DNA of 64,000 nucleotides from Gammaproteobacteria bacterium (GTDB lineage Bacteria; Pseudomonadota; Gammaproteobacteria; JACKNK01). Below the pieces are notes generated by a model, which was not told where the DNA came from, did no database searches, and saw only the letters and a program-made list of their open reading frames with translations. Below, piece by piece: positions 43,174 to 50,901 of this stretch (position 1 is its first letter; each line of letters opens with the position of its first letter). The stretch is from assembly GCA_024234895.1 (NCBI GenBank), contig JACKNJ010000009.1, positions 53,164-117,163 on the forward strand, in the 5' to 3' direction. The translations under genes were made by a program, and so were the position numbers.

Positions 43174-44367
43174 ATGATCAAGCCTCACGGCTCCGACCAG
43201 CTCAAGCCGCTGTTTGTCTACGACGCGGAAAAACACGACGCCCTGATGCACGAGGCCACCGGCCTCAAGTCCATCGTCATCAGCTCCGCTGCCGCCGGTA
43301 ACGCGGTGCAGCTGGGCGGCGGTTACTACACCCCGCTGACCGGCTTCATGAACCGCGCCGACGCGCTCGCGACCGCCGAAAAGATGGTCATGACCGACGG
43401 CACCTTCTTCCCGGTCCCGGTCATCAACGTCGTCGAAGACGCGCAGGGCATCAAGGCGGGCGACCGCATCGCCCTGAAGGACCCGAACGTCGAAGGCAAC
43501 CCGGTGCTGGCCGTCATGGACGTCACCGCCGTCGAGACCTTCTCCGACGCCGACATGGCCCTGATGACCGAGAAGGTCTACGGCACCACCGATCCCGAGC
43601 ACCCGGGCGTTGCCGCGTTCAACAGCGTCGGTCGCGTCTGCCTGTCCGGTCCGATCCAGGTCCTGAACTTCTCCTACTTCATGACCGACTTCCCGGACAC
43701 CTTCCGCACCGCCGTCGAGATCCGCAACGAGATCGCCGAGCGTGGCTGGAACACCGTGGTCGCCTTCCAGACCCGCAACCCGATGCACCGCGCGCACGAA
43801 GAGCTGTGCCACATGGCCCGCGAAGCGCTGAACGCGGACGGCGTGGTCATCCACATGCTGCTCGGCAAGCTCAAGAAGGGCGACATCCCGGCCCCGGTGC
43901 GTGACGCCGCCATCCGCAAGATGGTCGAGCTGTACTTCCCGCCGAACACCGCCATGGTCACCGGCTACGGCTTCGACATGCTCTACGCCGGCCCGCGTGA
44001 AGCCGTGCTGCACGCCCTGTTCCGTCAGAACATGGGTGCCACGCACTTCATCATCGGCCGCGACCACGCCGGTGTCGGCGACTACTACGGCGCCTTCGAC
44101 GCCCAGACCATCTTCGACGAGGTGCCGGAAGGCGCCCTGCTGATCGACATCTTCAAGGCCGATCACACCGCCTACAGCAAGAAGCTGAACAAGGTCGTCA
44201 TGATGCGTGACGTGCCGGATCACACCAAGGAGGACTTCGTGCTGCTGTCCGGCACCAAGGTCCGCGAGATGCTCGGCCAGGGCATCGCCCCGCCGCCGGA
44301 ATTCTCCCGTCCGGAAGTCGCCAAGATCCTGATGGACTACTACCAGGCCCTCGACGCCGGCAAGTAA
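43174..44367 (+). CDS. sat: Sulfate adenylyltransferase (ATP sulfurylase, Sat type)
   Basis: Sat interconverts adenylyl sulfate plus pyrophosphate with ATP plus sulfate. In sulfur oxidisers the homo-oligomeric Sat runs toward ATP and sulfate, the last step of the APS reductase branch. The 397-residue protein carries the catalytic QTRNPMHRAHEE motif near residue 198, GRDHAGVGDYYG, and ends with LSGTKVREMLGQG, the expected order. A strong AGGAGA precedes the ATG. Codons are visibly more uniform than in neighbours (CTG, AAG, CGT/CGC, GAG), suggesting high expression. It stands alone: aprAB is not in the window. A strong terminator follows. Confidence 0.96.
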   Translation: MIKPHGSDQLKPLFVYDAEKHDALMHEATGLKSIVISSAAAGNAVQLGGGYYTPLTGFMNRADALATAEKMVMTDGTFFPVPVINVVEDAQGIKAGDRIALKDPNVEGNPVLAVMDVTAVETFSDADMALMTEKVYGTTDPEHPGVAAFNSVGRVCLSGPIQVLNFSYFMTDFPDTFRTAVEIRNEIAERGWNTVVAFQTRNPMHRAHEELCHMAREALNADGVVIHMLLGKLKKGDIPAPVRDAAIRKMVELYFPPNTAMVTGYGFDMLYAGPREAVLHALFRQNMGATHFIIGRDHAGVGDYYGAFDAQTIFDEVPEGALLIDIFKADHTAYSKKLNKVVMMRDVPDHTKEDFVLLSGTKVREMLGQGIAPPPEFSRPEVAKILMDYYQALDAGK

Positions 44368-44390
44368 GCCCTCGCGATCCCCCCGACAAG

Positions 44391-44423
44391 AAAAGGCCCG
44401 CCCCGCAAGGAGCGGGCCTTTTT
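44391..44423 (+). terminator. Rho-independent terminator of sat
   Basis: AAAAGGCCCGC and GCGGGCCTTTTT form an extended stem around a ~10-base loop, 23 bases after the sat stop. The flanking A and T tracts would let it act in both directions. Confidence 0.92.
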
Positions 44424-44449
44424 CTTTGTCCCCACGCCGAACCGCCACG

Positions 44450-44475
44450 CCGATCGCGGCTGAAGCCGCTCCTAC
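44450..44475. repeat. Solo half of the GTAGGAGCGG palindrome
   Basis: Only the right arm of the repeat family at 27091 is present (ending CCGCTCCTAC); no left arm lies upstream. Its last bases provide the stop codon of the minus-strand gene that ends at 44472. Confidence 0.85.
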
Positions 44476-45290
44476 AGGTGCTCTGCGGCAAGCCGCGCCA
44501 GATGCAGACTCGGCGCCCGGATGATGGCGACGCGGCCGTCCGTATGGACATCTGCGGTTACCGACACCCCCGGAATACCCGCAAGCTTCGATTCATCAAG
44601 CGCACCATCGCCGAACACCGACCAGTTCACGCCGCCCGGAATCGGGGGCGGCATCGCCACATCCAGCCCATCGACCAGCGCCACCCAGGCGGGCAGGAAC
44701 GCCTCGCCGTAGAAATCGAAGAAGGCATTCGAGCCGCGCAGGTGCATCTCGATCACGTGCGCGCCGATCATCTCCACGTTGCACAGCCCGGTGTAGCCGG
44801 GCAGGCGGGATGCAACGAAGCGCGCGATCAGCGGTTCCAGGTGCGGTAGATCGACGCCGATCTCCCACCAGACCGGACGGCTGCGGTCCCGCTCATCGGC
44901 GGCGCGGGTGTGCGCGAACCACAACACCGCGCCGTCGCGGACCAGGCAATCGGTGCTGGTCTGTTCGCCATCCAGGAATTCGCACCAGAAGCTGCCCGGC
45001 GTGTGCGGCACCTCCGCAGCGTTCGCCGCCTGCGCCCCCAGCGACATGCCGGCGAGGTTGACGATGGGTCTGACGAACACCCGATCGCGCGGCTTCAGCC
45101 CCAAGGCCGTCGGATCGACCCCGCAAGGACCGGCGCGCAGGCCCTGCGAACGCGCCATCGCCAGCTTGTCGTAGACGTGGCGGTGCTTCGGATTCAGCCG
45201 CCAGGCCTCGGCGTCGCTGACCCCGACCTCAGTAAACGGCTCCGGACGGAACAGGTGTTTGCGCTCGGGGAGGACACCACGAAAAGGCAT
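44472..45290 (-). CDS. Uncharacterised protein with ATP-grasp-like C-terminal features
   Basis: The 272-residue soluble protein lacks a signal peptide or membrane helix. The N-terminal region reads like a short nucleotide-binding lead-in (LNPKHRHVYDKLAMARSQG and VFVRPIVNLAGMSLGA). The segment GLCNVEMIGAHVIEMHLRGS near residues 188-207 resembles the metal-binding strand-loop of ATP-grasp enzymes, where an acidic residue precedes an E-x-H/N-x-R pattern. I do not recognise a named family and assign no reaction. Its TAG stop comes from the solo repeat half at 44450-44475. It is convergent with sat. Confidence 0.7.
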   Translation of the reverse strand: MPFRGVLPERKHLFRPEPFTEVGVSDAEAWRLNPKHRHVYDKLAMARSQGLRAGPCGVDPTALGLKPRDRVFVRPIVNLAGMSLGAQAANAAEVPHTPGSFWCEFLDGEQTSTDCLVRDGAVLWFAHTRAADERDRSRPVWWEIGVDLPHLEPLIARFVASRLPGYTGLCNVEMIGAHVIEMHLRGSNAFFDFYGEAFLPAWVALVDGLDVAMPPPIPGGVNWSVFGDGALDESKLAGIPGVSVTADVHTDGRVAIIRAPSLHLARLAAEHL

Positions 45291-45433
45291 GATTCACGCA
45301 CGTTCTGACGAACAATCAGTATGGATACAAGCCAGGAAATCACCCGTTGATTTCAACGACGCAGCCAATGTTTTCGCCATGACGTTCAAGGTAAGCCGCG
45401 CCGGGACGACGGCTTGGGCTGCTTGTTATACGA

Positions 45434-46978
45434 TCAATTGAAAATCGACAGATGTGCTCTTAACGCGTTGTGAACAAACAAGTCATGATCGAACAATATT
45501 TCGTCATCACCGCGAAAAGAAAACCTTATTCTATCCCTTTCCTGATTGATATTGCCTAGCACGCCGATTCGATAGAGATCCTTGACTACGTCTTTTATGT
45601 CGTGATTGCTCAGTAAAGCTTCTGTCTCTTTGTGGTCTTTTGCTACTTTTACCGCCCTAGCGGCGATCTCGCTGAGTGAGCAGATCTGCTGATAGCCGTA
45701 GAATATGTATTTAATGCCGTCTATATCGGCAGCACGATATTTGGCTTTTAGTTCCTCAGTAATTTCAACCCATGATGCAGTAGAATAAGCTTTTCTTATG
45801 GCCTCTAGGCTTTGTAGATTAAAGCTCTCTTCGTCTGGATACTGATCTTGTACTGAAATCAATAGACGGACGACATCGCGTGGCCGGTACCAAGAATTGT
45901 GAAGGATGTAAACTTGGGGCTTTTTTCCATGAATTATGGTCGGAAAATATTGCCTCCATAGTTCATCTTCGGCAAACAAGTTAAGCCCCGCCTCTTCGCG
46001 GGCATTGTTTATTCTTTTGGTTATAACATGCAGCATTGGTTGTTGCGCGGCATCTAAGCCAGGCCTATTCCATAGTATTACGGACCCAAAGTCTGCTATT
46101 GGTTTGTTGATCTCTTTACCAAGAGAGTCAACTGAGTTTAAGACCTCGGAGCGGATTGCGGCGTACAAACAGGCGTTATAGCCCTTGCGCTTAGAAACTG
46201 CATTTAGCTTTTCGATTGATACTATTAGATCACGCACTAAGCGAGAATCGCGCTGATACTGTTTGCTTGTTTGATAGCTCAATTCAAGCTCATCGAAGAA
46301 AATATTCAGCCGGCCCAATCCTGGTTCCAGTTTTTCGAAGGCTTGATCGGCACGCCGGACTAGCTCATTGAAATTAACTTTTGCGCGTCCATTCTCATCC
46401 CAATCAAATTCCAGTCGTAGCTTGGGCGATTGGCTTATTTCAATATTCCCTTTGCGTATCGTAGGAATAAGACGACTAAGGCCCTTGCTTTCTGTTTGGC
46501 TTATGCATTCTGATGAAACTAGAGCTTCAAAGTTCGATAGGTATTCGTTGCGCTGAAACACTGTTGCGCCGAGAGCTTGAATAGATTCGACAAGCTTTCT
46601 GTAAATAAACCACCGCCAAACTGTTTCGAAATCATTCCCCTCGTAGTCTGAAGCATTCTCTTCGGCTACCTGAATGCGCGCGGCTTTTGAAAAGTCTTTG
46701 CGCAAATCCTCATCAATCTCCGATTTAAATAGAACAAAAGCAGAGAATGCGTTCTGCTCTTGGTCTAATTTTATTGAAATGTACCGCAGAAGAGCGGTCT
46801 TTCCCGTTCCTTTCAGGCCTACAACGTAATATTTATTCTTGTTCAGGTAGTTGTCTACATTCAATGCCGGAGGTGCAACAAATGAATTCTCAAATCTCCT
46901 CATTTCTTCTGGAGAGCAGTTCAATAGCTCATTCTTGGCATCGGTCGTACCTAGATAAATGTCTTTAAGTTTGAGCAA
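45434..46978 (-). CDS. AT-rich accessory P-loop ATPase, Sll1717-like
   Basis: The 514-residue protein has a Walker A motif VVGLKGTGKTALL near residues 53-65 and a Walker B-like LNIFFDELELSY near 225. The rest is helical with no membrane segment. The FFDEL(D/E) Walker B and overall layout resemble the P-loop ATPase Sll1717 family, a STAND/KAP-like group of unknown function. Base composition and codons (AGA, TTA, ATA, AAT) are clearly more AT-rich than all neighbours, a sign of recent transfer. The start is a TTG at 46978 with AAAGG upstream. It is a lone gene; a role in phage defence or stress is plausible for such orphans but unproven. Confidence 0.78.
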   Translation of the reverse strand: MLKLKDIYLGTTDAKNELLNCSPEEMRRFENSFVAPPALNVDNYLNKNKYYVVGLKGTGKTALLRYISIKLDQEQNAFSAFVLFKSEIDEDLRKDFSKAARIQVAEENASDYEGNDFETVWRWFIYRKLVESIQALGATVFQRNEYLSNFEALVSSECISQTESKGLSRLIPTIRKGNIEISQSPKLRLEFDWDENGRAKVNFNELVRRADQAFEKLEPGLGRLNIFFDELELSYQTSKQYQRDSRLVRDLIVSIEKLNAVSKRKGYNACLYAAIRSEVLNSVDSLGKEINKPIADFGSVILWNRPGLDAAQQPMLHVITKRINNAREEAGLNLFAEDELWRQYFPTIIHGKKPQVYILHNSWYRPRDVVRLLISVQDQYPDEESFNLQSLEAIRKAYSTASWVEITEELKAKYRAADIDGIKYIFYGYQQICSLSEIAARAVKVAKDHKETEALLSNHDIKDVVKDLYRIGVLGNINQERDRIRFSFRGDDEILFDHDLFVHNALRAHLSIFN

Positions 46979-47036
46979 GTCGGCAATCCTTTCAGTGATC
47001 GTTCTTTCGTATAACAGTGGTTTCTACGACACGCCC

Positions 47037-47120
47037 AGATGTAGACCTTTTGGTGCATATATAGGCGCATGGCCATATACGACCAATACTGGCTACATAT
47101 AGCCGCTTTGGTACACATCT
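47037..47120. promoter_or_regulatory. Large imperfect dyad upstream of the accessory ATPase gene
   Basis: AGATGT (47037-47042) pairs with ACATCT (47115-47120), and CATATATAG (47056-47064) with CTACATATA (47093-47101) with few mismatches, all around one centre near 47078. The region is AT-rich and starts about 60 bases before the ATPase's TTG, so it may hold its promoter and an operator. The boundaries are approximate. Confidence 0.4.
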
Positions 47121-47298
47121 AGACATCGGTTACTCGGTCTTTCAAGCCCAGGCCGCGGACAGCATCCGGGTTCAGGCACCAAACCTTCATGTTTGGGTCC
47201 CATCGTCCACCGTTCTGCTTGACGCTTCGTGGAGCGCCGGGCTTGCCGGCGGTGGGGTTTTGATGACGTCCATGTGCATTCCTTGGTCGCTTTGGCAT
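47119..47298 (-). CDS. Small basic protein with GxRWDPxxKxW motif (candidate)
   Basis: A 59-residue ORF starts at ATG 47298 and ends TAG at 47119-47121. The product begins MPKRPRNAHGRHQNP, is strongly basic in its first 30 residues, and contains NGGRWDPNMKVWCLNPDAV near residues 33-51. The G-G-R-W-D-P...K-V-W pattern resembles the DUF5710-type motif found on mobile-element proteins. No strong ribosome-binding site is visible, so it may be a remnant. It reads in the same direction as the AT-rich ATPase gene and sits about 140 bases before it. Confidence 0.4.
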   Translation of the reverse strand: MPKRPRNAHGRHQNPTAGKPGAPRSVKQNGGRWDPNMKVWCLNPDAVRGLGLKDRVTDV

Positions 47299-47411
47299 TG
47301 CGGGTCTCGCGCGGAATAGGTCTCGCTCACCGCGATGTCCTCATGCTCCTTGCGCTGGCTTCCGTTCGGTCAGAGCGAGGCGAATCTGCGGTTGGCGGCG
47401 CACACCGGTCC

Positions 47412-47469
47412 GTAGGGTGCGCCATGCGCACCATTGGCCGTTGGATCTGGTGCGCGTGGCGCACCCTAC
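47412..47469. repeat. Palindrome bounded by GTAGGGTGCG and its complement
   Basis: GTAGGGTGCGCCATGCGCACC pairs with a right arm ending GTGGCGCACCCTAC with minor mismatch. Its stem differs from the other GTAGG...CCTAC palindromes. The terminal CTAC overlaps the stop codon of the molybdopterin oxidoreductase gene (TAG on the minus strand, 47466-47468). Confidence 0.82.
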
Positions 47470-49562
47470 GCACGTTCCACTTCGCAGAGCAGGGCCTTGA
47501 AGGCGGGGAAGCCGCTGATCGGGTCGAGATGGGTGTGTTCGGTGAGTTCGTTGACGTTGGCGTCGTTCCAGCCGTGGAAGCAGTGGACCACGCCTTCCTT
47601 CATGACGTCGTTGACCTCGGCGGCGAAGCGCACCGCGCCGCGCGGGGAGCGCACCTTCACCCAGTCGCCATCGGCGATGCCGCGTGCGGCGGCGTCGGCG
47701 GGGTGCATTTGCACGCGCGGTTTGGGGTCGTGGGCGAGCAGGCTGGCGACGTTGTGCTGCTGGGAATGGGTGAAGTATTTCTGCCGCCCGCCGCTGGTCA
47801 GCACCAGCGGGTAGTCGCGTGCGAGTTCGGGCGTGGAGACCGGGCTTTCGGCGGGTTCGCGGTAGATCGGCAGGCCGTCGTGGCCGGCGTCGCGCAGCTC
47901 CTTGGAGTCGAATTCGACCTGGCCGGTCGCGGTCGGGAAGCCAAACAGGCGGTAGATGCGGTCGCCGTCGAGGAAGCCGGCATCGACCATCTCGTCGATG
48001 GCGCCGGCGTAGACGGTCGCGCCTTCGGGGTCGTTGTAGGCCTTGTCGCGGACCTCGGCGTCGAGGCCTTGGGCGATCTCGCTCCAGGAGGCCTCCACGT
48101 CGCCGTGCCAGAACATGTCGCCCATGCCGAGGCGCACGCCGACATCGAGGAAGATTTCCGCGTCCGGGCGCGCCTCGCCGCGCGGTTCGAGGGCGCGGTG
48201 GCGGTAGCGCACTTCGCCCTTGTAGGCGCAGCCGGGGTAGGCGATCAGCGCGGCGCGTTCGAGATTGGTCGCGGCGGGCAGCACGATGTCGGCCTGCAAG
48301 GTGGCCGGGTTGTGGAAGAAGTCGCTGGTGGCGAAGAAATCGAGCGAGGCCAGCGCCCGCTCCATGCGTTTGGAGTTCGGCCACATCGCGGTGTTGATGC
48401 CCATCGCGAGCAGCGCGCGCAGCGGCTGGGGTTTGCCCTCCAGCATGCAGTCCGGCATCAGCATGCTCTGCGCGGCGGGCCAGTATTTGGTCCAGATCGG
48501 GAACACCTCGTCGCCGATGCGCGGCGGCAGTTCGTTGCGGCAGACATCGAACAGGTCGATCGGCTTGGGCTTGATCTTGTCGTTGAAGAAGCGGTTGCCG
48601 CCCTCGCGATCGAGGTTGCCGGTGACGGCGGACAGCAGGATCAGCGCGCGGTGGTTCTGGAAGCCGTTGGCGTGCTGCACGGTGGAGGTCGGCGACAGCA
48701 CGATCTGCGCGGGCTTGGTGGTGGCGAACAGTTCGACCGCGCGGCGCAGATCGGCCTCGTCGATGCCGCAGATTTCGGCGACGCGGGCCGGCGTGAACTC
48801 GGCGGCGTAGTCGCGGAAGGCCTCGACGCCGTTGCAGTACTCGTGCAGGAAGGCGTGATCCTGCCAGCCGTTCGCGAAGATCAGGTGGTGGAAGCCGAGC
48901 GCCAGCGCGCCGTCGGTGCCGGGGCGGATCTGCAAATGGATGTCGGCGAGCCGCGCGGTCTCGGTCTTGCGCGGCTCGACCACGATCACCGCGCGGCCCT
49001 TCTTGCGGCGTGAATAGGGGTGATCGTCGAAGGGCGGGATCGAGCCAGGCGGATTGGTCGACCAGACCAGCAGACACTTCGTCGCCGGCGATTCGACCGT
49101 GCTGGTGGTCTTGATCTTGTAACCGAAGGTCAGCTTCTCGGCGACCATCGTGGCCGAGAAGCAGCAGCCGGCCTCGGTCAGGTAGTTCGGGCTGCCGAAG
49201 GCGTGCGCGAGGCGCTGCAACTGCGGGCGCGCTTCCTTGGTGTAACCGGCGAAGAAGCCGACCGCCGGCGCGCCGTGCTTGGCCCGCGCCTTCACCAGTT
49301 CGGCGGCGATGGTGTCCAGCGCCTCGTCCCAGCTGATGCGCTCGAACTCGCCGGAGCCCTTCGGGCCGACGCGCTTGAGCGGATACAGCAGGCGATCGGC
49401 GTGGTATTCGCGTTCGAGCTGCGCCTGGCCGCGCGGGCATTCCGGGCCGTCGAGGGCGATGGCCTTGCCTGCTGGATCGATGGTCACGTCGAACACGCAG
49501 TTGGCGTCGCATTCGTAGCAGGTGGTGCGTTTGACGGTGTTGGCTTCGTTGAGGTCGGTCAT
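47466..49562 (-). CDS. Molybdopterin-dependent oxidoreductase of the DMSO reductase family
   Basis: The 698-residue protein has an N-terminal [4Fe-4S] site CYECDANCVFD...ECPRGQ (about residues 15-46). It continues with molybdopterin-binding domains (VWSTNPPGSIPP, SPTSTVQHANG, MGINTAMWPNSKRM) and the C-terminal MGD-binding domain (LVLTSGGRQKYFTHSQQHNV). The likely molybdenum ligand lies in LTEAGCCFSAT, pointing to Cys. There is no Tat signal, so the enzyme is cytoplasmic. No electron-transfer or membrane subunit is adjacent. The ATG at 49562 is preferred over one 13 codons earlier. Substrate is unknown; formate dehydrogenase-, thiosulfate reductase- and acetylene hydratase-like relatives share this fold. 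The stop codon lies in a palindromic repeat. Confidence 0.88.
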   Translation of the reverse strand: MTDLNEANTVKRTTCYECDANCVFDVTIDPAGKAIALDGPECPRGQAQLEREYHADRLLYPLKRVGPKGSGEFERISWDEALDTIAAELVKARAKHGAPAVGFFAGYTKEARPQLQRLAHAFGSPNYLTEAGCCFSATMVAEKLTFGYKIKTTSTVESPATKCLLVWSTNPPGSIPPFDDHPYSRRKKGRAVIVVEPRKTETARLADIHLQIRPGTDGALALGFHHLIFANGWQDHAFLHEYCNGVEAFRDYAAEFTPARVAEICGIDEADLRRAVELFATTKPAQIVLSPTSTVQHANGFQNHRALILLSAVTGNLDREGGNRFFNDKIKPKPIDLFDVCRNELPPRIGDEVFPIWTKYWPAAQSMLMPDCMLEGKPQPLRALLAMGINTAMWPNSKRMERALASLDFFATSDFFHNPATLQADIVLPAATNLERAALIAYPGCAYKGEVRYRHRALEPRGEARPDAEIFLDVGVRLGMGDMFWHGDVEASWSEIAQGLDAEVRDKAYNDPEGATVYAGAIDEMVDAGFLDGDRIYRLFGFPTATGQVEFDSKELRDAGHDGLPIYREPAESPVSTPELARDYPLVLTSGGRQKYFTHSQQHNVASLLAHDPKPRVQMHPADAAARGIADGDWVKVRSPRGAVRFAAEVNDVMKEGVVHCFHGWNDANVNELTEHTHLDPISGFPAFKALLCEVERA

Positions 49563-49978
49563 GGCAGCGCGGCGCGAGGGAGATACGCCGATCATGCGCA
49601 AGTGTCCGCACCACGAAAACCCGCAAAACGCAGCCCCATGCGATGACTTGTGGGAGCGGCGTCCCGCCGCGATGGGCGCGGCAGATCAACCCGGGCCATG
49701 ATCGCGGCGGGACGCCGCTCCCACAGGACGTGGCGCCCTCAAGCGGATACGAGTGGCCTTTTCCTGGTTTACGCTTCGGCCCCTTGATAATCGCCGGTGT
49801 CCGCCAACGCCGCACCGCCTTACGGGGGTGCCGGTCGCATGCGCACCCGCAGGCCGTCGTCGCTGCGGGGCGCCCGGCCTCGCTCCGGTCGGCGCGCGCG
49901 GCGCGCACAACTCGGCGCGCTCATACATCCTCGGGTAGCATCGCAGGCGCCCCATCCCGATCCAGGAGTGTTGTCCGC
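49563..49978. other. Intergenic region with REP-like palindrome and leader of the methyltransferase
   Basis: Apart from the palindrome at 49650-49724, the rest is GC-rich sequence with no convincing ORF. The stretch 49820-49930 is rich in short GGCGCGC-like runs, and GGGTAGCATC at about 49932 could contain a -10. AGGAG lies just before the methyltransferase ATG. Confidence 0.5.
49650..49724. repeat. REP-like palindrome, GTGGGAGCGGCGTCCCGCCGC type
   Basis: GTGGGAGCGGCGTCCCGCCG at 49650 pairs with the complementary arm ending CGCCGCTCCCAC at 49724. A solo half of the same type is present near 13636-13655. The first arm resembles GTAGGAGCGG repeats at its ends only. Confidence 0.88.
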
Positions 49979-50860
49979 ATGTCCAGCCAACCCAACCTTG
50001 CCGATATTCAGGAGCTGCTCGCGACGTGCCCGGGATGTGGTGGCGCGGACCTCGTCGAGGAATCCGATCGCAACGACATTTATTCCTGCAATACCTGCGG
50101 ACTGATCTTCACCAACCCACGACCGTCGGAACAGTTCGTCCAGCAGAATTATTGCGAGGGTGGCTACTACGCGAATTTCAAGCCGGACGACAACTGGCTG
50201 GGCATGTGGCGTCGGCGAATCGCGCGCGTCACCCGGTGCGTGCCCGGCGGCGGTCGCGTGCTGGATGTCAGTGCCGGCATCGGCACCGGGCTGATGCTTC
50301 TGCGGGAGCAAGGTTACGAAATTCACGGCAGCGAGCTTTCGACGGAAGCCATCGGCCGTGCCAAATCCCTGTACGGCATCGATCTGACCCGGGGCTACAT
50401 CGAGGATCTGACCTTTCCGCCCGCGCACTTCGACGCCATTACCTTGTGGCACGTATTCGAACACCTGCCCTATCCGGCCCGTTCGCTCCCCCGCTTGGTG
50501 GAAATGCTCAAACCGGGCGGACACCTGATCATCGCGGTGCCGAACAATTCACAAGGGCGCTTGGCGTTGCGACCGGGGAAATGGTCGCTGTCGCGGGCGC
50601 GACGTCTTGAAGCCCTGGTTGATCCGGTCCCTTACGAGCAGACGTTCTCGGAAATCCACATGATTCATTTCACGCCCGCATCGCTGCGTCACATCCTCGA
50701 AAACGCCGGCCTGGAAGTGCGTGAAATGAGCCATGACAACATCTCGCTCAGGCCCTCGCGCGGCAAAGACCTCAAGTACGCCATTCGCAATCTCGGCGCG
50801 CGCTATCTGGGCATTTTCATGCACAAGGCCCTGTTCGTCTGCGCGCGCAAGCCGTCCTGA
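49979..50860 (+). CDS. Class I SAM methyltransferase with N-terminal zinc ribbon
   Basis: The 293-residue protein has a Cys4 zinc-ribbon at residues 17-40 (CPGCGG...CNTCGLIF). It then has a SAM-binding Rossmann domain with RVLDVSAGIGTGLMLL and the TLWHVFEHLP motif typical of sugar-modifying or lipid methyltransferases. The final third is a mixed alpha/beta domain. It heads the polysaccharide region and is followed 41 bases later by a GT4 gene on the same strand, so it likely modifies a sugar of the surface glycan. AGGAG precedes the ATG. The exact substrate is unknown. Confidence 0.85.
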   Translation: MSSQPNLADIQELLATCPGCGGADLVEESDRNDIYSCNTCGLIFTNPRPSEQFVQQNYCEGGYYANFKPDDNWLGMWRRRIARVTRCVPGGGRVLDVSAGIGTGLMLLREQGYEIHGSELSTEAIGRAKSLYGIDLTRGYIEDLTFPPAHFDAITLWHVFEHLPYPARSLPRLVEMLKPGGHLIIAVPNNSQGRLALRPGKWSLSRARRLEALVDPVPYEQTFSEIHMIHFTPASLRHILENAGLEVREMSHDNISLRPSRGKDLKYAIRNLGARYLGIFMHKALFVCARKPS

Positions 50861-50901
50861 GGCTCATCGATCCGTAACCCGAAACTACTCCGGCAGCCCG
50901 C

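Noticed and set aside
46979..47411. Remnant insertion sequence flanking the AT-rich ATPase
   Set aside because: No transposase domain, no clear terminal inverted repeats with target duplication; only a short ORF and a dyad could be supported.
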